From: Rhopalosiphum padi
Lineage: Eukaryota; Arthropoda; Insecta; Hemiptera; Aphididae
Length of the DNA: 64,000 nucleotides
Direction: 5' to 3'
NCBI RefSeq assembly: GCF_020882245.1
Contig: NC_083597.1
Span: 71,898,152 to 71,962,151, forward strand
The notes beneath the pieces were generated by a model, which did not search any database, was not told the DNA's origin, and was given only the letters and a program-made list of their open reading frames with translations. Position numbers and translations under genes: made by a program. Shown here piece after piece: positions 42,401 to 55,257 of this stretch; position 1 is the first letter of the stretch; every line of letters begins with the position of its first letter.

Positions 42401-45400
42401 TATATTTTAAACTAAAATTAATATTATAAAATATTAGACTGAATTTGCCTAGAATAACACAGTAATAACATTTTTTGGCTAATCTTCAGAAACCAATACT
42501 GTAAATACTAATTTATCTATACTCTGTCCAGCGATAGATTGCCCAAAATCAGTTTTTCTGTACATTCCCCAATGATACTCACCCACTCACCCATAAGCAA
42601 ACCAGTTTTGATAGCATGGTGACGCGGGGGGTTGTGCAGAATCTGTGCGTTCTCTCGCGGGACAGACTATAGAGGTTGGTTTATCCTAACCGAACAAAAA
42701 TTGGTTGCCACCTGAGGTTATTTTTATATTAGACAGAATATAGTTTAGTAAATTATATTTTATTATAAAGTTAAATTAACAGCGTACTAAATATGTGTTT
42801 ACGTAATTGTAAAAATTAAATATTTAATTAATTTTTATTTTATAGGAAGAGCTTGCTGGAGTTTAGGAAATGTAAATTTGGCATTAGGAAATCATGAAAA
42901 AGCATTATATTTTGCTTCCAAACACTTGGAAATATCTAAAGAAGTAAATACTAAAAACTTAATTGTACAAATTACAATTTTATATGAGTTTTTAATTTCT
43001 ATTTAGATTGGCGATACAGTTGGTCAGGCAACTGCACAGATAAATATAGTTGACATTAAAAAATCATTGGGTATGTCAAATGGACAACTTTCACCAGATA
43101 GTAAAGAATTGTTGGATACTATCTCTAATACACAGCCTTCACCTCAACTACGACGTTATCGGGTGAGGCGTCAAAGCATGGAACAGCTTGATTTACTTAA
43201 GGTAGCGTGTGCATGTTTATGTGTGTCTAGTTTTTATTTGTCATTGTATTTCATGTAAAATAACTCATTAATTTCTTTTACTGTGTTCAGTTTAAGTTAA
43301 AGATAACACCATTTTGGCAAACAGTGATGTTATAGCAAGTAAACAAGTAGTTTAGAGATTTTAAAGATGAATGCTTTTATTTTAAGTTTGGTTGATAATT
43401 GATAATTGTAAATATGATTTGAAATATTTTTTATTAATAATTTTAGTTGACTCCAGACAACAAAGGTAAAGTACCCAGCTCTAACGACAAGGTTTATCAG
43501 TCTACTTCATCAGTTTCCAAAAAGGTATATAAGTATATGTATTTTTCTCATTTATCATGTTTATTTTTTGTGTTATTGTTTTAAATAGTCTGAAAAAACC
43601 GAAGATGATCCATTCTTTGATTTATTGTCACGTTTTCAAGCTGGGCGTATGGATGATCAACGTTGCACTCTTGGTTCTTCAAGAAATTTAGAAGATAAAG
43701 AAAATCAAAATGCGAACAAATTAATACCCAAAATTGGTTAGTATATTATTTATTTAATTTTTCTTGTGTAAACTGTCAAGTGATGATTACATCACTTTTG
43801 AATATATATGTGATATAGAAATACATGATTAGTAACTTGTTCTTGTTAATATTTTCATTTTTTAATATACATAATATTTCATAACAATTTAATTTAATTA
43901 AAAAAAAAAAATGTATTACATAGTTAGTAGTTAATTGTATATGTATTATTGTATAGTTACTTTATATGTAACTCTGTGTAGTGGCGTATTTATAGGGGTA
44001 GATTCAGTGTCGGCCTAGCATATAATAGACTTAGGCCACAATCTTCTTCTGGGGCCTCAATATTTTTTTCTTCATTTATTATGAACAAGGTTGTTCATAG
44101 GATAGTGGACATTATTTTTAAAGCAAGTAGTACTAAATGAGTAATGTATCAATGCATATAATATTTTAGATGACTTAGCTATAGTATCAATAATTTGCAT
44201 TTTCTGAGTCTTGATATCTCTTTCAATCGCCATTAGTATTAAAGGTTTTTATTAGGGCTAGGATTATGGTTATAGGATATGGGTTTGCATGTTTTTTTCC
44301 TTAAGTCCAAATTGATTGATTGTCAAGTATGTCCACGATTTGGCATACTCTCGATTAAATAGAAAAATTTTTTTTTGTATATTTTGAACATAATGCATAT
44401 ATATACATTTTTGAGAATTTTAATAATTTTAAATGGTATATATAATGAAAAATATGCTCCAACAACATTGTGGGATATGGAAAGGAGTTTCAGTCAATAT
44501 GAATCTATTCTTCAATCTAATCGCCGGTCGTTCACATTAAAAAATTTAAAAAAAATATATGCTAATAACTAATAGCATGTAGTAATAATATCTAATAAGT
44601 AATAATATAAACTAATATTTAGGGCTCGGGACTTCTAGGAGTTTGCATGTTTATTAATAATCCTTAAAAACATAGCTATAAGTAATATAGAAATTTGTTT
44701 CATAACAATACGAGTTTGTATTTAAAATTTATAGTTGTATATTTTGCGTATTTGACAATTATTTATATCAATGGGTAATTTTTATTTCCTAACTTAAGAA
44801 AATATCTAATAGTTCAATGTAATGCCCAAAGTTATTAGTACTATATTAAAAATATAAAAACGTATTCAATTTAAGTTAATTTTTAAAAAAATTTAAAAAT
44901 TTTTGTTTTGGACTAAAACTCAATGCAAGATGAAAACAAATCGGAAAAAAGCAAAATAATTATTTCAGATTTATTAATTCTTCGTATATTAATTATATTT
45001 ATCTATTTATGTATCATATCTACAAAAATATTTGTAATAATATATTATTATTATTTATTACAAATATATTTTTTTTAAATGCATATTTAGTGTTTCTTTA
45101 GAGCTTAAATACATGTATATTTTAAGGTTTTTTAGTGCATAAAGTCCCTAGCCCTACTAATATTTAAAAAAAATTGTTTTTGCATATTATGGTAAATAAA
45201 ATGCATATTTTACAATTTTTTACTGTTTAGAAATCCTAGCCCTAGTGATAAATGTTGTTGATTTGATTTAAGACTTCACAAGTTTCAGTTTAGAAAATAC
45301 CCTTTCACAAGTCACTTAAGTAGAGGGTACAGTAGTACAAATTTATAGACTGTAAATAAATTATGAAATGAAAGTTCTTTAATTATAATATAGGCATAGG

Positions 45401-46901
45401 CAATGCATTTGTTACATTTATCACTGTCTACTAATTCAATTTTTTCTTCATCTTCGCTAACATTGATACTATATTTATTTAATACACTATCTGAAACTAT
45501 ACTTGGTTGAAAACTTTCAAACTGCAGCTTCAGTACCTTACAAAGTACTTTCCGTTCTACTCCTGCCAACTCACAAATGGTTTCTAACTCGCCGTTAGGA
45601 AATATATTATTTGAATTAATTGATGAAAAAGTTTTAGGGCCCAACCAATGAAAATCTTTGAAAATCTTTCATGTACCTATAACCTATAGTTTGTATATAT
45701 ATTATAGTGTAGTTCTTATTTTACTACTTCATTTTGAAATAGCAGTATTGTTAATAATTAAATAAAATATTAATCAAATCTATTGTATGTTCGGTCGCTT
45801 GTACAGGGGCTCGGCATATTTTAAGTTCCACTTATTATAAACTAAAAAAAAAAAGCTAGGGGCCTCGGCCGCGTTCGTGACCCCGCGGCCCAAGATTTAT
45901 CTCCCTCCTCAATCCTCTTTTTTAGGTTATATTTATATGGTTATAGTTGTGTTTTTTTTCCATTTATCAATTAATTAATAAGTTATAAAATGGTAGGGTA
46001 TTTTGCATTGACAGTTTTATTAATTAATTTCTCTGAACTTTTATTGATACTACATAATTTATTTAGTAACATACTAAATAGTGTAATTATTAGTTTTATA
46101 AAAATATCAGATTGACTTATCATCGCCCTGTTGTTGGTAATTTATAATACTAGTACCATGAAGATTAATCTTGCTCGATTTTTATATTTTTATCTTACAA
46201 TTTATGACAGGCACTTTGAGTTCAAACTCCAATTACTAGGTTTTTGACATATTTTTTTTCTGTCTTGTTATAAATTTATATCATTTTTAACATTATTGTA
46301 ACCTTTATTTGCTTGGATAGAAAGTTATTTAGTCAATAACTATTCTGTCTTGTACTCTTGTAAGTTAAATGGAACTCTCTGTATTTAAGAGTAAGTTTTA
46401 AAACTAAGAGAAGTTATTTCATAGATAATTTCCTAATAACTAATGATATGTGTATTTATTGAGTTTCTACTACTTTTTACATTAGTTTAAATAAAATTAA
46501 ATATTTATATTTTAATTTAATTGTCTAATAATTTGATCATGTTTTTATTAGGTGGACATGTTGAAAGTCAAGACGACTTGTTAGACATGATAGCAGGTAT
46601 GCAGAGCAAGCGTATGGATGAACAAAGAGTAGAATTGGAACAACTTCCTGGCATTGCAAAACCAGATAGTGAACCTGATGATAATTTCTTAGAACTTTTA
46701 ATGCGATGTCAAGGCGAAAGATTGGAAGATCAACGCAGTGAGCTACCTGTCTCCAATATTAGCAGTGATGGAGAGTCACAACGTACACCAAACCGAGGAC
46801 CAACCGTTCCAGACGAAGACTTTTTTACATTAATTATGCGCCTTCAATCAGGTCGTATGGAAGACCAACGAGCAAGTGTACCAATGCCAAAACGAAATTA
46901 A
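39466..46901 (+). CDS. pins: Pins / LGN (GPSM2), spindle-orientation scaffold with TPR and GoLoco motifs
   Basis: Twelve exons (39466-39489, 39754-39986, 40146-40281, 40371-40513, 41598-41721, 41783-41898, 41971-42137, 42846-42943, 43007-43201, 43447-43524, 43589-43736, 46552-46901) give 603 residues with all phases matching. The N-terminal half is a series of TPRs of the Leu-Gly-Asn type, seven or eight in number (SQLGNAYFYLADYPKAL, GNLGNTLKVMGNFDEAM, YSLGNTYTLLRDYNTAV and others). The C-terminus has four GoLoco motifs ending in DDQR, DEQR, EDQR and EDQR. Pins holds G-alpha-i-GDP at the cortex through GoLoco, and binds Inscuteable or Mud/NuMA through the TPRs to orient the spindle. The stop at 46899-46901 is secure. 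Intron 11 (2.8 kb) holds hAT remnants. Confidence 0.96.
40810..41157. mobile_element. piggyBac-type MITE in Pins intron 4
   Basis: TTAA flanks both sides (40806-40809 and 41158-41161). The termini are inverted repeats of about 32 bp with two mismatches, starting CACGTTGACTGCCACATG. GC-rich motifs (GCCGCCGGCGGTC) recur inside near 40868. The exact TTAA duplication is typical of piggyBac. It is 348 bp and non-coding. Confidence 0.85.
42174..42342. mobile_element. pogo/Tc1-mariner MITE in Pins intron 7
   Basis: The ends read CAGTAAATTCCCCGTTACA and, reverse-complemented, CAGTAAAATCACGTTACA, with TA directly outside both ends. It is 169 bp without coding capacity. Internal motifs (gttataacga) repeat. 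Confidence 0.7.
44375..44572 (+). pseudogene. hAT transposase C-terminal fragment in Pins intron 11
   Basis: The frame contains YAPTTLWDMERSFSQYESIL followed by NRRSFTLKNLKK, which matches the hATC dimerisation region (APxTxxxxERSFSxYKxIL) of aphid hAT-type elements. Upstream parts are missing. It is a remnant and not part of Pins. Confidence 0.65.
45312..45644 (-). pseudogene. ZMYM1-like hAT fragment, antisense in Pins intron 11
   Basis: The 110-codon open frame starts MGPKTFSSINSNNIFPNGEL and contains CNKCIAYAYIIIKELSFH, then FTVYKFVLLYPL. The spacing recalls the segment just before the hATC domain of ZMYM1-like transposases, where a Cys-x2-Cys is followed by a conserved helix and LPxT. 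It stops before that domain. I judge it a fragment; family placement is from memory of similar proteins. Confidence 0.45.
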
Positions 46902-47626
46902 TGTATACCTGTTATTAAGTATTAACAATCAGGTTATGTGTGTACATTATAAAAATATTTTTGTGTCTTCATTTTGGATTTTTATTTTTAATTTAAGAAC
47001 ATTATGATTGTATAATTATATGTCTGTTAATGGTATTACTATATACTTTAATATAATGCAAATTTATTGAAATGTCTATCATATGTTTCTAGTATTAAAA
47101 TTATCTTTTTTAATGACTATCTATCATATTTATACGAGTAATTAATTTTAAAGATGAGCTACTATTATTTGTTGTATTATTATTTAAATAATATAATTTT
47201 ATCATACTTAGATTACGCTTTTAATATGAGCATTTTTCATATATAATAATATTGTACTATATGAATTGGAAATTAGCAGTAATAATTTAATATTATAATA
47301 GTATTATAAATTATATATTTATCTAATTCTATGCCATATTAGTTTAAATAAAACATAGTATAAAATAATTAGATTTTAGAATACAAATGTTTAATATATT
47401 TATTATTTAAATACAATTTTTTTTTTTTTTTTGATAATCTGCAAAATAATATTATTCTAATAGGTTAACATATAAGTTACATAATAAAGTTTAATTTTTT
47501 TTAATTCTATTTATTGTTCTTAATTTTACCATAACAAAATATAAATTTGAAACAAATAGTTAATTGTTAATACTAATTTTATTTGTAATATGTTTATTTT
47601 GACTGGTATGCATAAGTAAACAGTAC
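46902..47626. other. Tail-to-tail intergenic Pins / SURF1
   Basis: 725 bp of AT-rich DNA lies between the two stop codons. An AATAAA for Pins is present at 47347-47352. No gene is seen. Confidence 0.5.
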
Positions 47627-49983
47627 TTATTTAATAATTGATCTTAATGCATGTGAATATTTTGCATACCACATGTATCCTGTTGCAACTGCTAAACCAT
47701 ACCTGTAATAATTAATGAAATTATATATTTTATTACATATTGATATTTATATCATAAATTATAAATATTAATATTTTAGTATCTAATATAATCCATATAA
47801 AACAATTTAACAGAAAATGTGTATACATTATTGTCTTCTTCTCAATGGTGAGTATAAAACAGTAATCAAGATTCAAGGATGGCTACCGTAGTGCAAAAAT
47901 AAATAAAAAGTTTGATGTAGGCCATACTAACAAAAATTACGCATTATTAAGGAAAAACAAATTATTTTTATGAAGTATAAATTTACAATGAATATTTATT
48001 AAACATTTCAAAATTGGTGTTATATCTTCATAGTTTACCCAATTTTAAGCTTGTTACACCAGGTTAACCCCAAACAAATGTAAATTGTATTAATAAATAA
48101 AATAAAAATATCTAGATCTCAATTGAGATTAGAAATGTCAGAATAATTTTTTATGATAAATATCTTACCATGTAATGATGTAAGAAACATGTTCGTTTCT
48201 TAAAGAAATATTTGTTTGACCACCAATTGGACCTCCAGGAATACTACATTCAACAACGGCATCAATCATAATAGGTTCGCTGTCAACTATTTTTGACATG
48301 GCCTCTAAATCTCTATAATAGCAAAGCAGTATTAAGTAATTGATTTATATAAATCAATATAAATATTTAGTTTAATGAACTTTTCTTTTTCAAACATATT
48401 AAGCTTATTGTTTGAGTGAATTTAAATAGTTTGTGACATATATTATACCTATAAGCCCAAAAACGAGAGTCTGCAACATTCTTAGTTACAAATTGAGGTC
48501 TAGATTCAGTCAACCGAACAACACCTTCTAATTCAATTTCACCAGCAACTTGGCCAGAAAGTCGTGATGCAGGGTTTTTATTTTTCATAGATACCCAACC
48601 ACGGTTTACTAAAATTGAGTAACTAAAAACAATTACAAGTAGAATTTAGAATATAAGTAAAACAAAAGCAATGAAAAAAATTCTTACGGTCTATTTGATA
48701 ATTTAAAAGGTGTGATGACATAATAACCACTGTTTGTAGATCCAGATCCAGAAAACAAACCGTTGCTATTCTCAGCTCCACCATCAGTTAAACATGATCT
48801 AGGACCTAAATATAATTCCTTTGAATGATCAAATTCACCAATTACTTTAATTCTGCGATATTCAAGGTTAGTAAGTTCCTTTTCACTATAAAAATTAAGA
48901 AACTATATGTAATATTTTACTATTAATAAAATAGGAAAAGATTCCAACTTTTCAGGAAAATCCAATGCAGGAAATTTAGTTTTAGATTTAAGTTCTTGAA
49001 TCAGATTTTCTTTCCATATTTTTCGTCTGACTTGCCATGTACCCAGTCCAAATGCAGAAATTGGTAGAACCTGTAAATTTATAATTTTTAAATATTTCAT
49101 ATTTTTTATTTAGTAAAAATAAATTATAAGTGAAAATTTGAGTCTTACTAGTAAAATCCATCCAATATCTGTGTTATTCTTTTTCCTTCTACTAAATGAA
49201 TTTAATTCAACTGATTTAGCTGTCATACTAGAATTTCTAGTCAAATTTGCTAACTAAATAAGTAATTTAAAAAAAAACATAAATTAAATGTTTATAATTA
49301 TAATTCATCTAACATAACATACAATGTTTTAATCAAAATTTTAATAAATGTAGAGAAGATGTGCTATAGAATAGTATTGCATTAATACTTCCTATATTTA
49401 ATTTTGAAACATTGACAGATTATTTAATTATTAATAGTTTCTGTTTAAAAAATAGAGATCCTATAGTATTGTTAATAAGTGTTAACCTTAAATAAATGTA
49501 AAAATAGATATTATAAAGTTCCAGCAAGATTCAAGATTTAAGGGTATTTATACTTTTTAAATTTTATATTTTAATACATTTAATTTTACTATTATTTATG
49601 AAAAAATAACACTTTAAGCAAGTATTTTTATTTTTTGACAGTCCCATTTTCGAATCTAGAACTAAGTCTATCACAACTTATTTTCAATTCAATCAGTAAA
49701 ATTATAAGGTTATGGACCTTTTTTAAAATTAAATAAACAATTATTCTTATTAGCTAATATTGCATAATAATAATTTCTCACTTTCAACCATGTTTTTAAA
49801 AGAAGCATAAATAGTTTTTTAAATAAATTAATTTTGTTAAATAACATATTTTTTTAAATATTGTAAAGTTAGTCATATTAAGTAAAACATTGTTTTATAC
49901 CAAAAACATTAACTTACATACAGTTTAGATGAAGTAAAATTCTGTTTCACTAAAAAATTTGAGAAATATTTTCGACAAATCAT
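47627..49983 (-). CDS. SURF1: SURF1, cytochrome c oxidase assembly factor
   Basis: Seven minus-strand exons (49983-49918, 49253-49149, 49070-48949, 48885-48688, 48622-48449, 48312-48169, 47702-47627) give 294 residues; human SURF1 has 300. SURF1 sits in the inner mitochondrial membrane and helps insert heme a into COX1 during complex IV assembly. The N-terminus (MICRKYFSNFLVKQNFTSSK) is basic and lacks acids, fitting a targeting peptide. The first membrane helix is WILLVLPISAFGLG followed by TWQVRRK. Then come EYRRIKVIGEFDHSKELYLG, ILVNRGWV, FWAYRDLEAM and PGGPIGGQT. A second helix (YGLAVATGYMWY) is near the C-terminus. The intron 3 donor (GTTGGA at 48948) is weak, but the phase fits and the joined protein aligns. 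Confidence 0.95.
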
Positions 49984-50386
49984 TTTGAACTTTTATAATT
50001 TTCAAGTTTATTAATAAACCTAGGTAATAATAGATACCGGAGACTAGGAATGAAAAGGACAGAATTGAAAATATTATTTAATAATTAATATTTAATATAA
50101 ATTTTGCATTGTTATTATCTTTTTTATTTATTGTTATTATTATTATGTGTTATCACTTTATCAGTATCATTGTAATCTAAGCATGGTAAATAGTAAATAC
50201 TAAATAGTAATTTTTTCAAAATATAAAACTATCAGTCTTCAGTACTTTATATAGTTGTTAGTTCACTCTTTAGGAAAGTGCTCTATTGCATATAAACTCT
50301 TTTGTGCTTGTCTATTGAATGAATTTAATTGTTTATTGATTTTAAAATTATAATTAATAAACAGTTAATCAAGTAAATAGTAAATA
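49984..50386. promoter_or_regulatory. Bidirectional promoter region SURF1 / RECQ1
   Basis: The two start codons are divergent and 403 bp apart, so the promoters and 5' UTRs of both genes must share this interval unless distant 5' exons exist. It is AT-rich; no motif could be assigned. Confidence 0.5.
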
Positions 50387-53300
50387 ATGGAAATAGATGA
50401 AGAAGGTAATAGCCATATAAGCCATTTTTAAATTGTATTTATCAAAATAAATTTATTTTTTATTATAATGCTTGGATTTTTATGAGAAATTAAAGAAAAC
50501 TAAGTGTACTTCTTTTTTAGATTTAATTATTTTAGTTCTAATTTTTAAAAATTATTTTTAGTTTAGTTAATAAGTTCAAATTTTAAGAACTATATTGCGT
50601 TCTTTAAATCATTTTTTCCATTCAAAGCACTTTTAAATTAAAAAATTATCTGCTTAATATTATAGAGCATTAGGACATATTATTATATTTTAAAAATTTT
50701 TCAATTTTAGACAAACTATTAAAAATTGAACAAGAATTAAAAGAAATTAATGTTAAAATTATCAAACTTCAAAAACGTAAAACTGAATTAACAGAACAGA
50801 AAGAAAAATTGAAACAATTATCTTATCAAAAACAAACTAATTCTATTAGTGATCAGAATAAATGGACTCATACAGGTATTACAAATACAGCATAACAAAA
50901 TTCAATGATATATCGTAGTGAATAATATCAAAATGTCTATATTATTATTAATACATTTTAACCTTTGTAGATTTTTCTTGGCATCAAAAAGTAAAAAATA
51001 CTTTAAAAACTGTTTTTAAATTGGACGGTTTTCGTTCACAACAGTTAGCAGCTATTAATATTACATTATCAAAACACGATGCTATACTTATTATGCCAAC
51101 TGGCGGAGGAAAATCTCTTTGCTATCAGTTGCCTGCTCTTATAGATCAAGGTACATGTTATACTTTATGATTTATAATTTAAAATGTATTACATTTTATG
51201 ATTGGTTACAGTCTTTTGTTATTTTTTATTAAATTACTCACTTTATTATCTAGAAAAAAATTGTGAACTTCTACTTACAGCTATATGCGATCATGCTTAA
51301 CATAATATATATTAATGTTAATTGTAAGTGTACTTTGTAGAACCACATTATATTATTGATATTCATTTATATAATACCCACTTTAAAGTTTTAATAATAA
51401 CCATTACTCATTTAAATCATATTTTTTTAAATGTTTTTTATAAAGTTAATATTTTACTAGGTTTTACTCTTGTGGTCTCTCCTATGGTTTCTCTTATGGA
51501 AGATCAAATAATCCAAATGCAAAAACTTAATGTTAATGCTAAAATGATAAGTTCCTATTCATCAAAAGAAGATGTAAAATTATTATTTCAGGTATTATTT
51601 TTTAATTTTTTATTAATATTTTAGATTATAAGCAGAGCGATGAATATATTAATTTTAAATTTTTTTTACTTATTTCATAAAATGTTTATGTTAGTATTAT
51701 TTGTATATAGTAAAATAAAATATTTTGTCTCTTTTTGAGAAATGTATGGTAATTTGATACTTTTAGTGTTGATAACAAATGTTTGGCTTGACCATAAGTT
51801 TGAAAATGTGATACAACTATATACAAGTCACAAGATCTTATCTCGTAATAAGTGCAATTTATTTTGTCAAAAATTAATTCTACCTACTATTTTATTAAGA
51901 GGAAATAAATTACTATATCAATCAACATTAATATATTATACAATATTCTTGAAAGAATTGGCCACAGATCGTTTCCATTCAGAATTATTTTTTATAAATT
52001 TAAATAAAATTTAACACATTCGTTTCAGTGATGTACATAGTACATAATGTATATGTAATGTATATACATAAAGTGACACAGCACCTATATTACAGAAGAG
52101 TATACAATTTTTTAGAGATTAAATTTCTAAGCTTTTTAACCTGGCAAACATTTTTTTATTAACAGTTATAGAAAAAAAAACAAAATTTTAAATTTTAATT
52201 TTCTATAAATATCTCAAAAAGATTCAAAATATTTGAAAAATTATGCACAAAAGACAAAAATGTTATTAAAACTTTGATGACATTTTCAAGTATCTATGGT
52301 TATTTGTTTTTGAGTTAAATAATAAAAGACAATATACATTTGTTGAATTCTGGTTTTACATAAAAATTTTCATTTTTTTCCCTGGTTATTTTGAAGTATT
52401 AGGATATTTCTACTTTTGATGCTCAGAATACCATCTAATAAGAAATTAATTTCAAAGTTGAAACCCAAAGGAATTTTAGTGCTTCCAAGGTGATAACTGA
52501 TAAAAAAAAAAAAAAAATCCATAACTGTAAAATCAACACATTCATTGCTCTTCTCAGAATCTATTATTTTTTTTTTTTAGATGATGATTGACATTAAATC
52601 AGGTTTAAAACTTGTATACTGCACTCCAGAAAGAATAGCTAAAAGTAAAACATTTATGAATAAATTACAAAAAGCTCATAGTTTGAAATATCTATCAAGA
52701 ATAGCAATAGATGAGGTCCATTGTTGTACGACTTGGGGGCATGATTTTAGACCTGGTATTAGATTTAAAGTAATTTTTTTTTGTGATGTTGAATTTAATA
52801 TACATTTTATTATAGATTACACACATTTAACAATTTTTAAACCAATGTTTCCGGACATTCCTATTTTGGGTCTCACAGCAACTGCATCATCAAAAGTTAT
52901 TGTTGATACTCAAAAACTATTACAAATACAGGGATGTGCTTTATTAAAAGCATCATTTAACAGACCAAATCTATATTACGAAGTATACAATATTAATAAT
53001 TTTAATTCAATTTTTATTTAACTATTCAAATTATTTGTAAGGTTAAATTGAAGCCTGAAGGTAAAAAATGTGTGGACGAATTAGCATCATTGCTTAAAAA
53101 TAAGTTCAAAAATCAATCAGGAATTATTTACACCACATCTATTAAAGATTGTGAAAGCTTACGAAAAGATTTAAAGTAATATATATGTAGATAATTAAAT
53201 TAATTTATTTTACATTTTCAGTTTAGAAACTAAATGAACTATAAAAATATATTACAAAAATTATTCTATTTACTATACATTTAAAATATAAACATTGATT

Positions 53301-54576
53301 TATATTTTACTTAGAGAACATGGATGTAGGGTTGGTGCTTATCATGCCCAACTAGAAGGACCTTTAAGATCAAAAGTTCATAATAAATGGTTGAATGGTG
53401 AATATCAAGCAGTAGTTGCTACTATTGCATTTGGGCTTGGTATAGATAAACCAAATGTGAGATTTGTTATTCACCATACTCTATCAAAATCAATAGAAAA
53501 TTTTTACCAAGTAAGAAAAATAAAGAATTAATAATTTAATGTAAAATTTCAAAACCTAATAATTAATACAATTACATTTTTAAATTAAAAAAATTATATT
53601 TGTTATGAATATACATACAATTTATTAATATAGGAAAGCGGTCGTGCAGGAAGAGACGGAGAACCTTCTACTTGCTTATTATATTTTAAGTTAAGTGATG
53701 TGTTTAAATTAAGCACAATGGTGTTCACAACACAAACTGGGTTACCTAACTTATACTCAATTATAAAATATTGCTTAAATGTAAAAGAGTAAGTTCAAAA
53801 ATGTTTTAATTATTACCAGAGGCGCACTGTAATTTGAAATACATATAACAAAATACTAAAAATTAACATTTACTACCCTGGACCCGTTATCTAATAATCA
53901 TATTACCAATTTAAGTACAATTATCTTGTTAAATTATTAAAAATTTTTCTTTTTAATTTATAGATGTAGACGCAAATTAATATCAGCTCATTTCGATGAA
54001 TCATGGGAATCAAATGACTGTAATTCAATGTGTGATAATTGTTGTAATCCAAAAACTGTGAAGTCTATTTGTATAAATAAATATTGTATGGATGTGTATA
54101 GCATATTAAATGCGGCTGGAGAAAATGATACAAAGTTTACAGGTATGTCTTAAATTTAAGTAGAAATGCCTTATGTATACTTGAAAACTTTATTGTTTAT
54201 TTTCCATAGCTCAAATGCTTTTAGATACCTGGTATGGTAAAGGTAACAAAAAAATATTGCTATTTGATGTACAATCTCCAGTATTTTCGAAGACACGAGC
54301 CGAAATGATTCTTGGTGAACTTATTGTACAAGGATATTTAATGGAAGATTTTCATTTTACACCTTATTCCACTATTTCATACATTAAAAAAGGTAATTAC
54401 TAATTATTATTAATAAATAATAACTAAATGATTTTTCATATATTTTTAGTCAAAATCTTCTGTTTTTATTTATAGGTCCAAATCAATATAAGGTGACAAA
54501 AGAAAATAAAATCTTTATGGAAATGTCCAAAGAAGAGACCAGTGAACCAGTATTAAAAAAGTTTAAATCAAAATAA
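50387..54576 (+). CDS. RECQL: RECQ1-type ATP-dependent DNA helicase
   Basis: Twelve exons (50387-50405, 50711-50875, 50971-51150, 51461-51591, 52581-52755, 52816-52982, 53042-53175, 53315-53510, 53634-53788, 53964-54142, 54210-54392, 54476-54576) give 594 residues; human RECQL has 649. RecQ helicases unwind DNA 3' to 5' and stabilise replication forks. An N-terminal coiled coil (residues 8-45) precedes the helicase core: Walker A PTGGGKS (104-110), DEVH (209-212), GLTATAS, SFNRPNLYYE, AYHAQLEG, GLGIDKPNVRFVIHH and SGRAGRDG. The RecQ zinc region follows (CRRKLISAHFDE, CDNCC), then a winged helix with TPYSTISYIKKG. The DEVH rather than DEAH box and the domain order identify RECQ1. Intron 5 is 60 nt and reads through without a stop. 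Confidence 0.95.
51592..52580. other. RECQ1 intron 4
   Basis: 989 bp. An open frame of 90 codons (51742-52014) has no recognisable similarity, and the rest is AT-rich. The branch and acceptor region ends in a long T run directly before the AG at 52579-52580. Confidence 0.6.
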
Positions 54577-54614
54577 TTTATTAAAAGTTGCTTAATTAAA
54601 TGCAATTTTGTTGA

Positions 54615-54620
54615 AATAAA
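54615..54620 (+). terminator. Polyadenylation signal of RECQ1
   Basis: AATAAA stands 39 nt after the RECQ1 stop codon. Confidence 0.6.
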
Positions 54621-55049
54621 TTATGAATTTGTTTCTTTAATTAAATATGTTTGTATTGTTTATTAAAATTAATTTGTAATAATTATAAAAACAGAGTATT
54701 CTATAAATACTAGAATTAATAATTTCAAAGTGTTCTTTGTTATGGATGTGTTATAATTTTCCTATTCTAAAAATAGTTTTTAGTTTTTACACTCAAATTT
54801 AAATTGTTTTACTTATTTAGTCTCTAGGTACATTATATTTTATAATACGGAACTCTTAATTATTTATTTGTATCACATATTTAAATATTTTAGAAAAAAT
54901 ATTTTTGAATAAGGACCCTCACTCAGGGGCTCAACTTTTACCGGTATAATTAACGTCTCTAACGATTAGGAGGTATACAAAATACAAGCTCAACAGCCCC
55001 TCCTCCCTACTCAGTCGAACACAAATGCATAGATTAGTATATGCCTGCA

Positions 55050-55077
55050 CCAAGATGTATTGATCAATACACCTTGG
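55050..55077. repeat. 28-bp near-perfect palindrome
   Basis: CCAAGATGTATTGA is followed by its reverse complement with one mismatched pair (TCAATACACCTTGG). It is centred on TGATCA. Ends CCAAG/CTTGG resemble those of the palindromes at 19856-19885 and 55216-55244. Confidence 0.9.
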
Positions 55078-55202
55078 CCTGCAGCAATCATGGACTATAG
55101 AGTAATATTACCATTGAATATTCAATGAATATTACCAGCAAAAAGGCAAGTTAGGGAATTATAGGGATGCAAGACGTCATTTCATTTAATCTATTCTGTG
55201 TC

Positions 55203-55257
55203 CTGTGATAGAAGCCCAAGGTTTATAGATAATATTATCTATAGCTGTGATAGAAGC
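55203..55257. repeat. 29-bp palindromic insert flanked by a 13-bp direct repeat
   Basis: CTGTGATAGAAGC occurs exactly at 55203-55215 and 55245-55257. The 29 bases between them start CCAAGGTT and contain a perfect 20-bp palindrome centred on AATATT (55224-55243). The arrangement looks like a minute insertion with a target duplication. Confidence 0.85.

Noticed and set aside
51742..52014. 90-codon frame in RECQ1 intron 4
   Set aside because: No domain recognised, starts and ends without splice logic in the helicase frame; left as intronic.
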